Assembly: GCA_027596075.1 (NCBI GenBank)
Contig: JADGJC010000048.1
Span: 62,001 to 126,000, forward strand
Direction: 5' to 3'
Source of the DNA: Rhizophlyctis rosea
Lineage: Eukaryota > Chytridiomycota > Chytridiomycetes > Rhizophlyctidales > Rhizophlyctidaceae
DNA length: 64,000 bases
Shown here: one piece after another, positions 45,303-56,188 of the stretch
Position numbering within the stretch: position 1 is the first letter of the stretch
Layout: each line of letters begins with the position of its first letter
Notes under the pieces: generated by a model
What the model saw: only the letters and a program-made list of their open reading frames with translations
Database searches by the model: none
Told to the model about the DNA's origin: nothing
Translations under genes and position numbers: made by a program

Positions 45303-47577
45303 TCACTCCCCAACATCCCCCTCCGGCAACACCATCGTAATAACATCACTTAACGTAACAACCCCAATAGGCCTCCTCTCCTCATCAACAACCCAACACC
45401 TCCCACAAACACCCACTCCCAACATCTTCCCAACACACTCCCCTAAACTCGCACTCCGCCCACAACTCAAGTAGTCGGTACTACTTAACATCCCCCCACC
45501 ATTTCCGTTTGCAGCACCATTTGATACGCCGCTCCCACGCGCAAGAGACGCAAATTCTGCTGCCGTTTTGAGGAGGGAGGAGAGAGAGGGTGGTTTTGTT
45601 GATGTTAGGATGTATAGGTCTGTTGCGCGCAACTCGCCTACGAGACGGCCTTCGTCATCTACAATCGCGACAGCTTGCAGACGGTGACGGTTCATTGTTT
45701 CAAAGGCTGTTAGGGCTTTGGAAGAAGCACTGACGGAAATAACACCCAACTCCACCGCGCCCTCGTCTAGTACTCTCCTGGTTCCCCTCGCATAAGCCTC
45801 ATCGCCAACAGGCGTCGGAGCCGTAACGTCGACTTCCGTCACGGAGGAGGATGATTCCGTTAGGGATTGCATCATGGCTTCCTCAACACAACTCTCAAAC
45901 ACTGAACGAAAAGTCTTTTGGTGCGCGTGGAGGAACCATACAAGATCCGCTTGCGAAATCATCCGCATGGTGGTGTTTTGGTCTGTTAGGTCTGATGATT
46001 GAGTTGCTATGGTTGTGTTTTGGAGCATGGAGGTTGCGAGGGAGGGGCGGCGTGCGGAAAGGGGGTTTGTGTTGTCGTGAGGGGTGAGGGAGGAGGAGGG
46101 GGATGAGGAGAGAGGGGAGGAGGAGGAACGGAGGGTACGGATGAATATCCAGTGCTGGCCGGAGGAGAGGGCTTGGGCTAGTTCCATTATCGGTGCATCG
46201 ATGTCGAGGTAGCCTTTATGGATTGCGGAGGTTGGAGAGCGGCCAGGAAAGAGGGTTGCGTTTGATTCTGCTGTGAGGTTGTGGGTGGTGAAAGGGGAGA
46301 GGAAAGATGGTGGTTGATGTTCCGAACCGCCGGCCCCGTGGTGGGAAACGTTGGGACGAGTTTGAGATGGATATATCATACCTGTTTTGCCCAACAAATC
46401 CCCAATCTGCTTTGCGAAGAGGGCGTCTGGGTCCACGGGGGGCGCGTCGTCGCTGGTGTCCGAAGTGAGGCAGCCGACGATGTAGGAAAGGATGTCGAGG
46501 ATGTTTACGATGCCGCGGTAGACGGGTTTGTCTGTCACCTGAATTGATGTAAAAAAAAAGTGATGTTATTGGTTGATGCAAACGATCGCAAAAATGATGA
46601 GAGCAGCTGTGTGAACTTACCTCATCCGTATCCGGTGTATACTCCTGTTCGAGTGCATACAAAGCCAACGCCGCATTATTGCGTTCTCTCATCAATCGTA
46701 GCGCATGACCCAATGGCACCTGTGTGTGCATCCTACATGAGCCGCGTCCAAAACTTAACCCACTCTCAACACGATCGATGCCTTCTGCCTTCCTTACCTC
46801 AACAGAAACGGACAAAGACGAAGGCGAAGGCGAATTGATTGCTGCCGTCTGATTGTTCATAGTCAACGACGTGAGACCACGCACGCTCATAAGACCTCCT
46901 TCATACGGGACGAGGAAACAAACCTGCAAAGGATCCAACACCCTCTTCTCACACTCATCCACCAAAGTCTTACACTCCGTAGTCTTCAAGAACCACCCGC
47001 TCCCTCCCAATCGCTGACTTTCCCCCGCCATAGTGAAGGTCAGACCTTTATTGAACCAGTCTGGAGTCGCAGAAAAACAATCATATCAGGTGATGTGTTT
47101 AAGTTTTTTTCATCCTCATGGCGAAATATCATGCCAACACGCAAACAACCCACCAATAGTCCTCCCATCAACATCCCACCCATTCGTCACCCCACTCCCC
47201 CTCCTCTTCCTCTCAACACCCGTAACCATCGTCATCCCACTCTCACTAACTCGCCTAACCCACTCCCGCGTCCCAACACTCTCAACAACAACTTCATCAC
47301 CATAACTCTCGCTAGAACTCTCCTCGCTTGACACACTTAGCATGCTGGAGGAGTCTGATGCTGTGCGACTGTGAGGGGTGGTGTCGTTGTCGTCGAGGTA
47401 GGGGAGGGCGAAGTGGGCGGATTTGTGCGGGGAGACGGGACCTGCTGCGGGGGCTGCGGATGTTGTTGTGGGGGAGGTTGGGAGGGGGTGGGAGAGGGAA
47501 AGGGGTTGGAGGGTTTCGTGGGAGGTTTTGAGGGCTGAGTGGAGAGGTTGGGTTGAAGCGGTAGATGGATGGTACAT
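45303..47577 (-). CDS. CBS-domain protein (AMPK-gamma/Sds23-like)
   Basis: A 699-residue cytosolic protein with paired CBS motifs, the modules that bind adenine nucleotides and regulate enzymes. Exons 47154-47577, 46621-47060 and 45303-46538; introns of 93 and 82 nt, in frame. The first ~140 residues are Ser/Thr/Pro-rich and disordered. CBS-like segments can be seen in exon 2 (VPLGHALRLMRERNNAALALYA, continuing into exon 3 YRGIVNILDILSYIVG), mid exon 3 (IMELAQALSSGQHWIFI ... MISQADLVWFLHAH), and a clear pair at the end: ALTAFETMNRHRLQAVAIVDD with LRATDLY, and SLGECVGKMLG with GVVTLSDVITMVL. Four CBS motifs and a disordered N-terminus resemble AMPK gamma or Sds23-type regulators; which one cannot be settled by eye. 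Confidence 0.85.
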
Positions 47578-48490
47578 TGTTGGTTAGAATTTTGTGATAG
47601 TTTGCTGTAGTGTGTGTGCAAGTGTAAGGAAGGTGGGAAAGGAAAGAGTTGGAAACAGGACTGTTTTTCAATGTTTGTATTTGTAGGGTAACGGTCGGGA
47701 CTTGCTGGCCCGGGGATGAACAAAGATGGAGCTCCGGCAGGGAAAGTGGGATCAACACAAAATATAAATAAAGGGATTCCTCTTCGGGTAGTACCGGTGG
47801 TTGGATGGCTCGATGTGCACGCGCCTTCATAGAACTGCAACCATATGGGCAGGAGGCCCCCTCATATGGTCACCTGACTATTGTTAGGTGGGGGGGCCAG
47901 GCTCGCTGATTGTGGGGAGAGGGTCCATTGCTACTTCCCCTCTTACGTACTAGTCAAGGAGGATTCCCTTCATCCAAACATCAGCCGTCATTATTTCCCT
48001 CAAGTCCCATGACCTCTTTTACTGGTGTAGGGCGCGGAGGAGAGGGGGATCCACCACCCGGTTCATCAAAGGTCTGAAACCCGCATCACAAGACCCAGTG
48101 AGACCCTCGTGATGGGTGTGGCGAGTCAGAACGCGTCAGTTGAGGCAACGCGTTGCGTCGGTGGCGGCGTTTGTTTACCCAGGGCTGTGGCGGATGGTCA
48201 TTACATGGAAAATATTTAATTGGGGTTAAATGGGTTGATAGCAGTTGAAGGGCAAGTGCAATGCATAATTTGCAAGTATAGCGAGATGGGTTGATATTGC
48301 AGTCTTCACGAACTTCTAATGAGCGCTGTGTGAATGACGTAGCTGCACGGCCCTTTCGCCAGTTGAGTTTGGGAGAGGAGGACAAAACTTTGGACTTTTT
48401 GAAAAAAAATGGAATGATAATTACAGTGGATACTCCCACGTCTTACAATAGGAATAAGAGCCAAACAAGCTCAATCAATCTCCCCGAGTC
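47578..48490. other. Intergenic region between two minus-strand genes
   Basis: About 910 nt with the CBS gene promoter. An imperfect inverted repeat (gtcacctgac... gttaggtgg) is near 47868-47892. No gene seen. Confidence 0.4.
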
Positions 48491-50161
48491 CTAGAATATA
48501 ATCACCCGATTCAAGCCCTTACATTTCTTCACAAACTCCTTAACCACCTCCACCTCCCCCTCATCTAACAACCCACTCCCCACCCACCACTGCAAAGCCT
48601 CATCCAATTCAACCGTCTCCGCCGACCAATCCGCCGGAGAAAGCGAGCTCCTAAACTTATCCGTCGCCCAATCGTTTACATCGAAGCGCAATTCCAACCC
48701 ACTACCCTTCCACCATTCTAACACGGAGATGAGTCCTCGTCGTGTAGCTTCGTTCAGCGCCTTTTTGGTATATTTGAGTTCCAACCCACTTCCCTTCCAC
48801 CACTCCAAAATGCCCACAAGTCCCCGTCCGCTCGGTAGGTTCATGGATGACTCGTCATATCGCAATTCTAACCCGCTGTCCTTCCACCACTTCAAAAGCC
48901 CGATACACGTCTCCTCATCACCGAAAAAGCAGAAGCTCGACAAGGACGATGACGTGTACTTCAACGGCAACCCGCTCCCCTTCCACCATTCCAATACTGC
49001 AACGTGCTTTGTGTTGTCCATGCACGCTTCCGAATACTCAATAGGCAATCTGGTGTTGACCCACCATTCCAAGACTTGTACGTGTCCCGCTGAACTTGCC
49101 CGTTCCATTGGGCATCTATACTGTAGTTCTAACCCACTCTGTTTCCACCATTGTAGAACCGGGATGTGACCGCCGTAACTAGCGCCTTCCATAGCTAGGG
49201 AGGACCATTTGAGTTCTAACCCGCTGCCCTTCCACCAACCCAATACGTCAATTCGTCCGTTTTCACTTGCGGTGTTGATCGCCCTCGCGGAATATTTCAG
49301 CTCCAACCCGTGATGACTATGCTGCTCCTTCCACCACTCAAGAACCTCAATATGACCGTTCTTGCTCGCGCCGTCCATTGCGGTGTCCGTATATTTCATT
49401 TCCAGTCCACTGTCCCGCCACCAGTTGAGAACTGCTATATGACCCTCCTTGCTAGCACGGTTCAGGGCATCAGAAGACCACTCTAAAGGCAACTGACTCC
49501 CCTTCCACCATTCCAGCACCTCAACTCGACCCTCCTTGCTCGCACGGTCCATAGCAGCTTCCTCGTACTTCAATTCAAGCCCACTTTGCTTCCACCACTC
49601 CAACACCGCAACATGTCCCCGCGCACTAGCACCTTCCATTGCATACCAGGAATAATGCATGGGAAACCCGCTCTGGTCTCTCCACCAATCTAGGATGTCG
49701 ACGTGACCAAAAATACTAAGGGCATTGACGGCTTGGCAGTACTCGTTGCGCGGGATTTTTCGGTCTGATTTTTTGGCGAGCCAGTCTTTCCACCAAAGGA
49801 GAAGGTCGATCTGGCCTTTTTCGGCGGCGGAATTTATGGTTGCGTGGCGGAGGAAGGGGATGACGGCGTCGCGGAGGTCTGGGTAGGCGTATCTGGTGTT
49901 GAGGAGTACGCCGATTTTGAAGGCGAGGGGTGCGGGGATGTAGAAGCAGATTTGTTTGATGAGTTCGTATGGGAGGACGACGGTGGTGGGTTCTTCATGT
50001 GGATGTGTCGTGTCATTTTGTGATGGAATGTTTGAAGATTGGGTCTTGTTAGGAGTTTTGGGAGGGAAGATTCCGGTACCGTGGTCGGCCCATGCCATAG
50101 GGGTTGGGGTGAGGGAACCTGTTGGGGGGACGTGGGCCAGTTGGTCGGGGGTGACAATCAT
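48491..50161 (-). CDS. F-box-like protein with ankyrin-type WW repeats
   Basis: A 556-residue single-exon protein. After a ~55-residue disordered start, an F-box-like segment (VVLPYELIKQICFYIPAPLAF) is followed by about 13 consecutive repeats of 28-33 residues with the consensus AMxxASxxGHxxVLEWWKxSGLELKY. The ASxxGHxxVLxWW part corresponds to the ankyrin helix pair, but each repeat ends in a Trp-Trp pair and a SGLELKY strand instead of the usual DGxTPLH loop. Repeats 10 and 11 are irregular in length. F-box proteins with ankyrin repeats usually select substrates for SCF ubiquitin ligases; here that is inference. Such WWK repeats are of a kind I associate with large families in zoosporic fungi and protists. 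Confidence 0.8.
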   Translation of the reverse strand: MIVTPDQLAHVPPTGSLTPTPMAWADHGTGIFPPKTPNKTQSSNIPSQNDTTHPHEEPTTVVLPYELIKQICFYIPAPLAFKIGVLLNTRYAYPDLRDAVIPFLRHATINSAAEKGQIDLLLWWKDWLAKKSDRKIPRNEYCQAVNALSIFGHVDILDWWRDQSGFPMHYSWYAMEGASARGHVAVLEWWKQSGLELKYEEAAMDRASKEGRVEVLEWWKGSQLPLEWSSDALNRASKEGHIAVLNWWRDSGLEMKYTDTAMDGASKNGHIEVLEWWKEQHSHHGLELKYSARAINTASENGRIDVLGWWKGSGLELKWSSLAMEGASYGGHIPVLQWWKQSGLELQYRCPMERASSAGHVQVLEWWVNTRLPIEYSEACMDNTKHVAVLEWWKGSGLPLKYTSSSLSSFCFFGDEETCIGLLKWWKDSGLELRYDESSMNLPSGRGLVGILEWWKGSGLELKYTKKALNEATRRGLISVLEWWKGSGLELRFDVNDWATDKFRSSLSPADWSAETVELDEALQWWVGSGLLDEGEVEVVKEFVKKCKGLNRVIIF

Positions 50162-50587
50162 ATTGGTATTGTAGACTTCTACAACGAGTGCGAAATGGAA
50201 TTTTTGAGGGGCCAGGCAGATATACAGAAGCGGCCGGAGCGCCCAAATAGGAATTGGGAATTGGAACGAGTTAGTGGAAAATGAAAGGCGGGAAGGTGTT
50301 CCCTCCGTTCACAAAGCGGGGTTGTGTAGCACAAGTGACCCGAGGAGGCTTACAATGCGCGTATCAGGGTCCTATATGTTTCCTTAGCTGTTGCTAGCTT
50401 GGAAGCAAGCTATTCTGGACCCGGCATTTGTCCGCAGCCTTTCCAACCTTCTCCTCCTCTCGATCTCGCCAACTTCCCCACTTCCATCAGCGTATGAAAA
50501 AGTCATAACGCGGAGGAGTGACGTTCCTGTAGTCATATAAGACAACGCCAGCACACTACTTCAGCGATTCGCACCACCACCTTCTCC
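50162..50587. other. Divergent promoter region
   Basis: About 430 nt shared by the F-box/WW-repeat gene (leftward) and the TIM-barrel gene (rightward). A TATAA at 50536-50540 sits about 50 nt before the rightward ATG. Confidence 0.5.
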
Positions 50588-51786
50588 ATGCAACTCAAAG
50601 TTTTCCGCTCCCTATGGGGCCTCGAAGACCAACCGTGGGAAGATCTCTTCCCCAAGCTCAAACAAGCCGGCTTTGACGGTATCGAAGCCTCACTATCAGA
50701 CGTCAGACACCCTCACGACTCCGCCACCTTTACACGGCTTCGCAAGGAGCACGGTCTAGAGTTCATATGTGGGATATACTCCTCGTGGCCTGATTATATT
50801 GGCAAAGTATGTTCGCCTGCAGCTCCCCATTGAAGAAGGCGAAGGTTTTCTCTTATTTATCAGGTTGTCTTTTTTCTCTGCTTTTGACAGTGGCAAAACC
50901 GTTCGGTAGACGAACACGTCGCAATGTTCAAAGAGCAGTACCTAGCAGCACAATCACTGTATGATCCCTATCAATTCTGCGGCGGCGATCATCAAACCTC
51001 AAACACTGGGAAACTAGGTCACCCCTCCACATAAACGCACACAGCGGCTCCGACTCCATGACATCCACAGAAGTCAAAACCTACTTCTCCGCCGTCCTGA
51101 ACTTCGAAAGCACCCAGCGCGACCAAAATCCACACTTCGCTCCCGTATCCCATGAAACCCATCGCGGGAGAATACTCTACAGCCCATTCATCGCTCGGGA
51201 CTTGCTTGCGGAAAATCCTGACTTGATGCTTACGGCTGATTTATCGCATTGGTTTGTGGTGTGTGAGAGGCTTATGGACACGCCTGGGGAGATGGAGTTT
51301 TTGATGAGGGATGTGGTGCCTAGGGTAAGTCAAGCAACGCATATGATAATGTTGCTGTTGGCGTGACCTGACCTCAAGCAAATCCTCTTTTGCCTTCAAT
51401 ACAGGTGCGGCACATCCATGCCCGAGTTGGTTCCGCACAAAGCCCACAGGAAGATCCACAGGATCCACATCATGCGGAGGAAATACAGATTTTTGACACA
51501 CTATGGGAAGCAGTATGGAAAGAGCAGGATGCAAGGGAGTATACATGGTCTTCCATAACACCAGAGTACGGTATGTATATTGATCCAGATGTGTCATTGG
51601 GTCCAAAGTCTTCATTCCTTTAACTTGGCCAACATCCGAAAAGGCCCGCCACCCTACCAGCATACGATCCCGCTTACTGCCAAACCAGCCTCTGACTTGA
51701 ATGTGACCATTGAGAATGAGATGCAAAGATTATATCAAAAATTTGCCAGCAGCTTGCTATCGCGAAAAATAAAGAGGATGATGTAA
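50588..51786 (+). CDS. Xylose-isomerase-like TIM-barrel sugar (phosphate) isomerase/epimerase
   Basis: A 300-residue predicted metal-dependent isomerase or epimerase. Five exons: 50588-50806, 50891-50958, 51018-51324, 51405-51570, 51644-51786; introns of 84, 59, 80 and 73 nt, all in frame. Barrel landmarks are in order: FRSLWGLED, AGFDGIEASL (metal-ligand Glu in this family), PLHINAHSGSDSM, SHETHRGRILYS, LTADLSHWFVV and VRHIHARVGSAQSPQ. These match the AP-endonuclease-2/xylose-isomerase-like superfamily, in which fungal members act on sugars or sugar acids. No targeting signal is visible. The substrate is unknown. The 68-nt second exon is short, so automated models may miss it. Confidence 0.83.
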
Positions 51787-52230
51787 CATTAACTATCTTG
51801 TGCAAGGGCCTTTGTATTTGTTGTTACCTGTATCAGAATACGTCGACGTCCACATGTGAAGCACATTTGTGTACAGAGAGATCTCCTCATTTCAATCCAC
51901 ACCCGTTAATGACAATCATATGAGATGGTCCTTCCAAAAATTGTGATCATCATGTTATCCCGTGATTCTCCCTTTTCAGTTTTGTGGCCAGCCCTGATAC
52001 GCTTTTTCTGCAAAATCATGACACTTGCGGGCTGACACATTTATTGCACACCACCGGCTGTGAAACACATGCAGCAATGACTTTCCCACAATCACCAACT
52101 CTTTCGCAGCCGAAACAGCCAACAAAAGAACTCAAAGGAGACTGACGGTCCTCGTAGAGCGATGTTACATGAATCAGCCACGGCTGCACAAAGATGTTTA
52201 TGGGCTGACAGCCTAACCTGCACCACATAA
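51787..52230. other. Convergent intergenic region
   Basis: About 440 nt between the TIM-barrel gene and the 3' end of the broken kinase-Sel1 gene. Nothing seen. Confidence 0.4.
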
Positions 52231-55200
52231 TCAACCGCTCCGACCGAATGCCCGTAGTAACTTCGCGCCGAATTTGTTCCTTTTGGTCTTGCCGTCGGGA
52301 ATCTCGCTGTATGTTCTAATGGAATCTGGTCGGAGTTCATGACCATAATGTATCGAAGCAGGCGGGTGAGTGTAGCCAGTTGATGCCGCTGATTGGGCAA
52401 GGTTTTCTCTCGAAGTGTCTTCATCTACCGATTGTTCAAACCAGTTGTCATACCCTATCGCCATCAACACCAAGAACCTCTGAGCTAACTCATTGCCCTG
52501 GTCCGCCGCCATCTGGTAATATTCTGCCGCGACTACTTCATCTTTCTGCACACCAAGCCCGTGGTGCAGACACCATCCATAGTTAACCTGCCCGTCCTCA
52601 TGTCCTTGATCCGCAGCTGCTTTGTACCACTTTGCCCCCTCCTGTTCTTGACCTCTATCCTTCAACAATCCGCCAAGGTAGTTCTGAGCGTCCGCATGCC
52701 CCTTTTCTGCCGCCAGTCGGAAGTATGGTATCGCAGCTTCCTCATCTTTGGCTCCGCCAAACCCGTGCTGGAACATCTGCCCAACAAGCGTCTGCGCAAA
52801 AGTAATTCCTTGATCCGCAGCTAGCTTCATATACCGCCTCGACCCTTCCGGATCTGCCTTGATTCCGTCCCTTCCTTTGAACAAAATCTGTGCCATCTCG
52901 TATTGAGCGTCCCGATCCCCTTGATCCGCAGCTAACCGATAATACCGTGCCGCCTCTGCCTTGTCTTCGACCCCTCCAATCCCCTTATCCAAACACTTCG
53001 CGTAATACACCTGGCCTTCAGGATGGTCTTCCCCAGCTGCCAATCGAAATAACTCCCTTCCCTTACGCTCGTCTTGCTCAATAAGATTTCCCTGAAGGAG
53101 CATCGAGGCCAGTCGAACTTGCGCGTCCACTTTCCCTTGATCTGCTGCTAAGCGATAAAATTTCGCGGCCTCAACTTCATCTTCCGGCCCGCCAACTCCG
53201 TTGTCCAACATCTTTACATAAAGTAGTTGTCCGTCATCATCGCCCTGCTCTGCAGCTAATTTCATATGGCGCCGTGCTTCCTCGGGATTTACTTCCACCG
53301 CTCTTCCTCGAAGAAGCATACATCCATACATGTAATGGCCCTCGGGTCTTCCGTTCTCACCAGCTAGCCGGTAGAAACGTGCGGCTTCCTCCTCATTCTT
53401 ATCCCCTCCGACGCCACCATCCAACAATTTGGCGTAGACATATTGAGCTGCACTATGACCTTGCTCAGCAGCGGCTCGACAGTACCATCTCGCATCTTCC
53501 TCGTTCTTTTCGATCCCTTTTCCCTGAAGGAGCATCCACCCAATCGCCCACTGACTATCCTAATCGCCTTGATCTGCATTCAGACGGTAGTAACGTGCTG
53601 CCTCAAGACGTTTTCTTTTCCTCCAATGCCGTTGTTCAGAAGTTTGGCGTAGACGGCTGGAGCATCTGGAAACCCTTGGTCTGCAGCGAGTTTGACGTAC
53701 CGCCGTGCCTCCGCCTCGTCCTTCTCCACTCCTCTTCCTTGAAGCAGCATGGCTCCAATTGCTAGTTGCGCAACTTTGTTCCCTTGCTCAGCAGCTAAGC
53801 GATAGTAGCGTGCGGCTTGTGGCTCGTCCTCCGGCCCCCCGTAACCATTCTCTAAGAATTTCGCGTAAAGAGCTTGAGCGGCGTCATCGCCTTGATCCGC
53901 CGCCAGTTTCAAGTACTCCATTGCTTTCGATTCGTCCTTCTCCACACCACGTCCCATCAGCAACATCTCCATCATCGCAATTTGGGCCGCCCCAACACCG
54001 CTATCCGCCGCCGATTGCAACCAACGAACCCCTTCCACTTCGTCCCGTTCAACTCCACCCCCATCGGCGAGCATCTTTCCCAGTTCAAACTGTCCCAAAT
54101 CAATACCATCTTCTGCAGCCATCCGAAAATACCGCAGCGCCGCTTTCGGATCCTTAGTCATTCCGGATTCGCCATCTCTAAGCAGTCTGCCGAGATATAT
54201 TTGAGCGCTTGCGTTTCCCTGCTCTGCTGCTTTTCTGAGATATTGTACCCCCTCGACCGGATCCCTCCTAACGCCTGCCCCATTCACCAACGCCGTGCCG
54301 TAGAGATATTGACCTCTCTCATATCTCTGAGTTGCCGCCAGCCGATAATACCGTGCCGCTTCCTTTTCGTCTTTATCCACCCCATCTCCATCTTCGAGCA
54401 TCTTGCCAAGGCAAGCTTGCGAAGGCGCGTGCCCTTGATCTGCCGCTAATCTGAAGTGATACGCAGCTTTCACCATGTCTTTCGGCACACCTTGGCCCCG
54501 TGCCAACATGTTGCCGGCATCGTAATGACCATCAACACTCAGTTTGACGGCAATACTCGGTGCGGGCGATCCGGTTGGAAGATTTTGAGTAACAAGTCTC
54601 GGTTTCGCAGTTGATGGTGGTGCGTGCGCGGTGATGGGACGCTTGAGGGAAGGAGCCTGTGGGTTTTGACTACCGACGGCATTCGGTACATGCGGGCCCC
54701 CCTTCGGCTGAGATGGCTCGGCTATTGCATGGTGGTGGGTGATTTCGCGTGTGCGCTTTGGCTGCACGGAGGTATATCCCGAGTCAAATGCTGCTGGTTG
54801 GTGGTGAGATGTCACATCCTGCTGTGTTAACGGCGGCTGTGTGGGTCGGTCGATTGGCACCGTTTTGTGGGTCCTGCCACTCGAATCTTTCAATTGCTGA
54901 CCAGTCTCCGCAGGTTCCCATGATCCGTTCTGACTTCTTCCGCCTAGCTCTCGGCTTGTAGTCCCAGCTTTATGCGTCCCAGGTGCCGGTATCATACCTT
55001 TCAGCCACTCGTTGATCCGCCTAAATACTGGCCGCTCCTTCGGATCGGGCTTCCAACAAAGTTCGATTAATTCCCACAAACGATCTTCGATAATGACATC
55101 TTCGGGTCTGTCCGGCCTCTGTCCGTCGATAATCATCTGCATCAAGATCCCGTTATCTGACACATGTTCGAACGGCATTTCCTCCGCCATAACCTCGAAG

Positions 55201-55765
55201 CAGACCATTCCAAAAGCATAGATATCCCAACCAAAATCAGGTTTTGACCCTTGAAGCCGTTCGGGTGGAGACCAGCGCAGTGTGCCAAAGCCATATTGGG
55301 TGGTGGAGTTGTTTTTGGAGGAGATGACTGCCTTTGCAATGCTGAAGCCGAAGTCGCTCACACGGGCATGACCCCCCGCATCGACGAGCACGTTGAGGCC
55401 TTTCAGGTCTCCATGAACGACACCGGAGGAGTGGAGATAATTCAAGCCAAGGCTAGACTCGTGAATCAGACGAGGACGTGCTTCTGGATATTTTTCGCAG
55501 TACTGTGCAGTGAGAAATTTGAGTATAAGTTCAAATTCAGGTAGTCCGCACAAGCCAATATACAACGTCTTCGTACCGCAAGTAATGTTCCATTTGGCAT
55601 AAATGGACAAATCATTAGGGGTGGTTGTGCCACCGTGGCAGCACCGTAGAGCTCCAGGATGTGTGGATGCCGCAATCGATACCACAGATCTACCTCCCTC
55701 ATTATTGTGAACACTGCACATCTTTCCTCCTGTTGTGAAGAGTCTGCAGACGACACCAACTGCAT
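52231..55765 (-). pseudogene. N-terminally truncated, frameshifted kinase-Sel1-repeat gene
   Basis: A broken paralogue of the kinase-Sel1 gene at 56189-59730. Homology starts abruptly at 55765 (QLVSSADSS... RLRHPHILELYGAA); the glycine loop and ATP-binding lysine are not found upstream in any frame. A 74-nt intron (55503-55576) is at the same site as in the paralogue. The C-lobe is intact (HGDLKGLNVLVD, VSDFGFS, WSPPERL). About 19 Sel1 repeats follow. The frame breaks near 53610 (GGKEN, where EAARYYRL continues in another frame), an in-frame TAG lies at 53560-53562 (ADQGD-stop-DSQW), then repeats run on cleanly to 52231. Two lesions plus the missing N-lobe make a pseudogene likely; translation of the 52231-53535 segment alone cannot be excluded. 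Confidence 0.72.
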
Positions 55766-56188
55766 CTATTAATATATTTGTGTTACGGCCCAGGCATCTA
55801 GTATCACCGCAGGCCCGGAACGTGATGCGGATAGGGGCGAGGGACAACATAACGAGATCACTCCCAGATCTGTTCTCCATGAATCGTCGATTGTACGCTT
55901 TGTAGGATCGGATACCCAGCTTGTCACTTTGACATGGTCTGGGCCCATCATTTCAAATAACTCCCCAACCATCGTGAAGATATGCCGCTACCATTGCATG
56001 ATACGTGTTGACCGTGTTGTCCTGGCTTCTCAGGCATCACGAGGGCCGGAAGTCCTTTAACCGGAAGTCCTTTAAGAACTGTGAAGCTCATTGCGGGCAT
56101 TGGACTTCGTTGTCGTTACCTGCTTTCTTAACGTTCTTATATTTGCGCATTATTCAAAGTCATCCAACATTTGCAAACATCGAACATC
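55766..56188. other. Divergent interval between the two kinase-Sel1 genes
   Basis: About 420 nt. On the minus strand it holds short open frames (e.g. 55769-55972) unrelated to the kinase N-lobe, and it must include the rightward promoter. It contains the 15-bp tandem repeat listed next. Confidence 0.45.
56046..56075 (+). repeat. 15-bp tandem duplication
   Basis: Two adjacent perfect copies of ccggaagtcctttaa (56046-56060 and 56061-56075), about 115 nt upstream of the kinase-Sel1 ATG. Confidence 0.9.
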
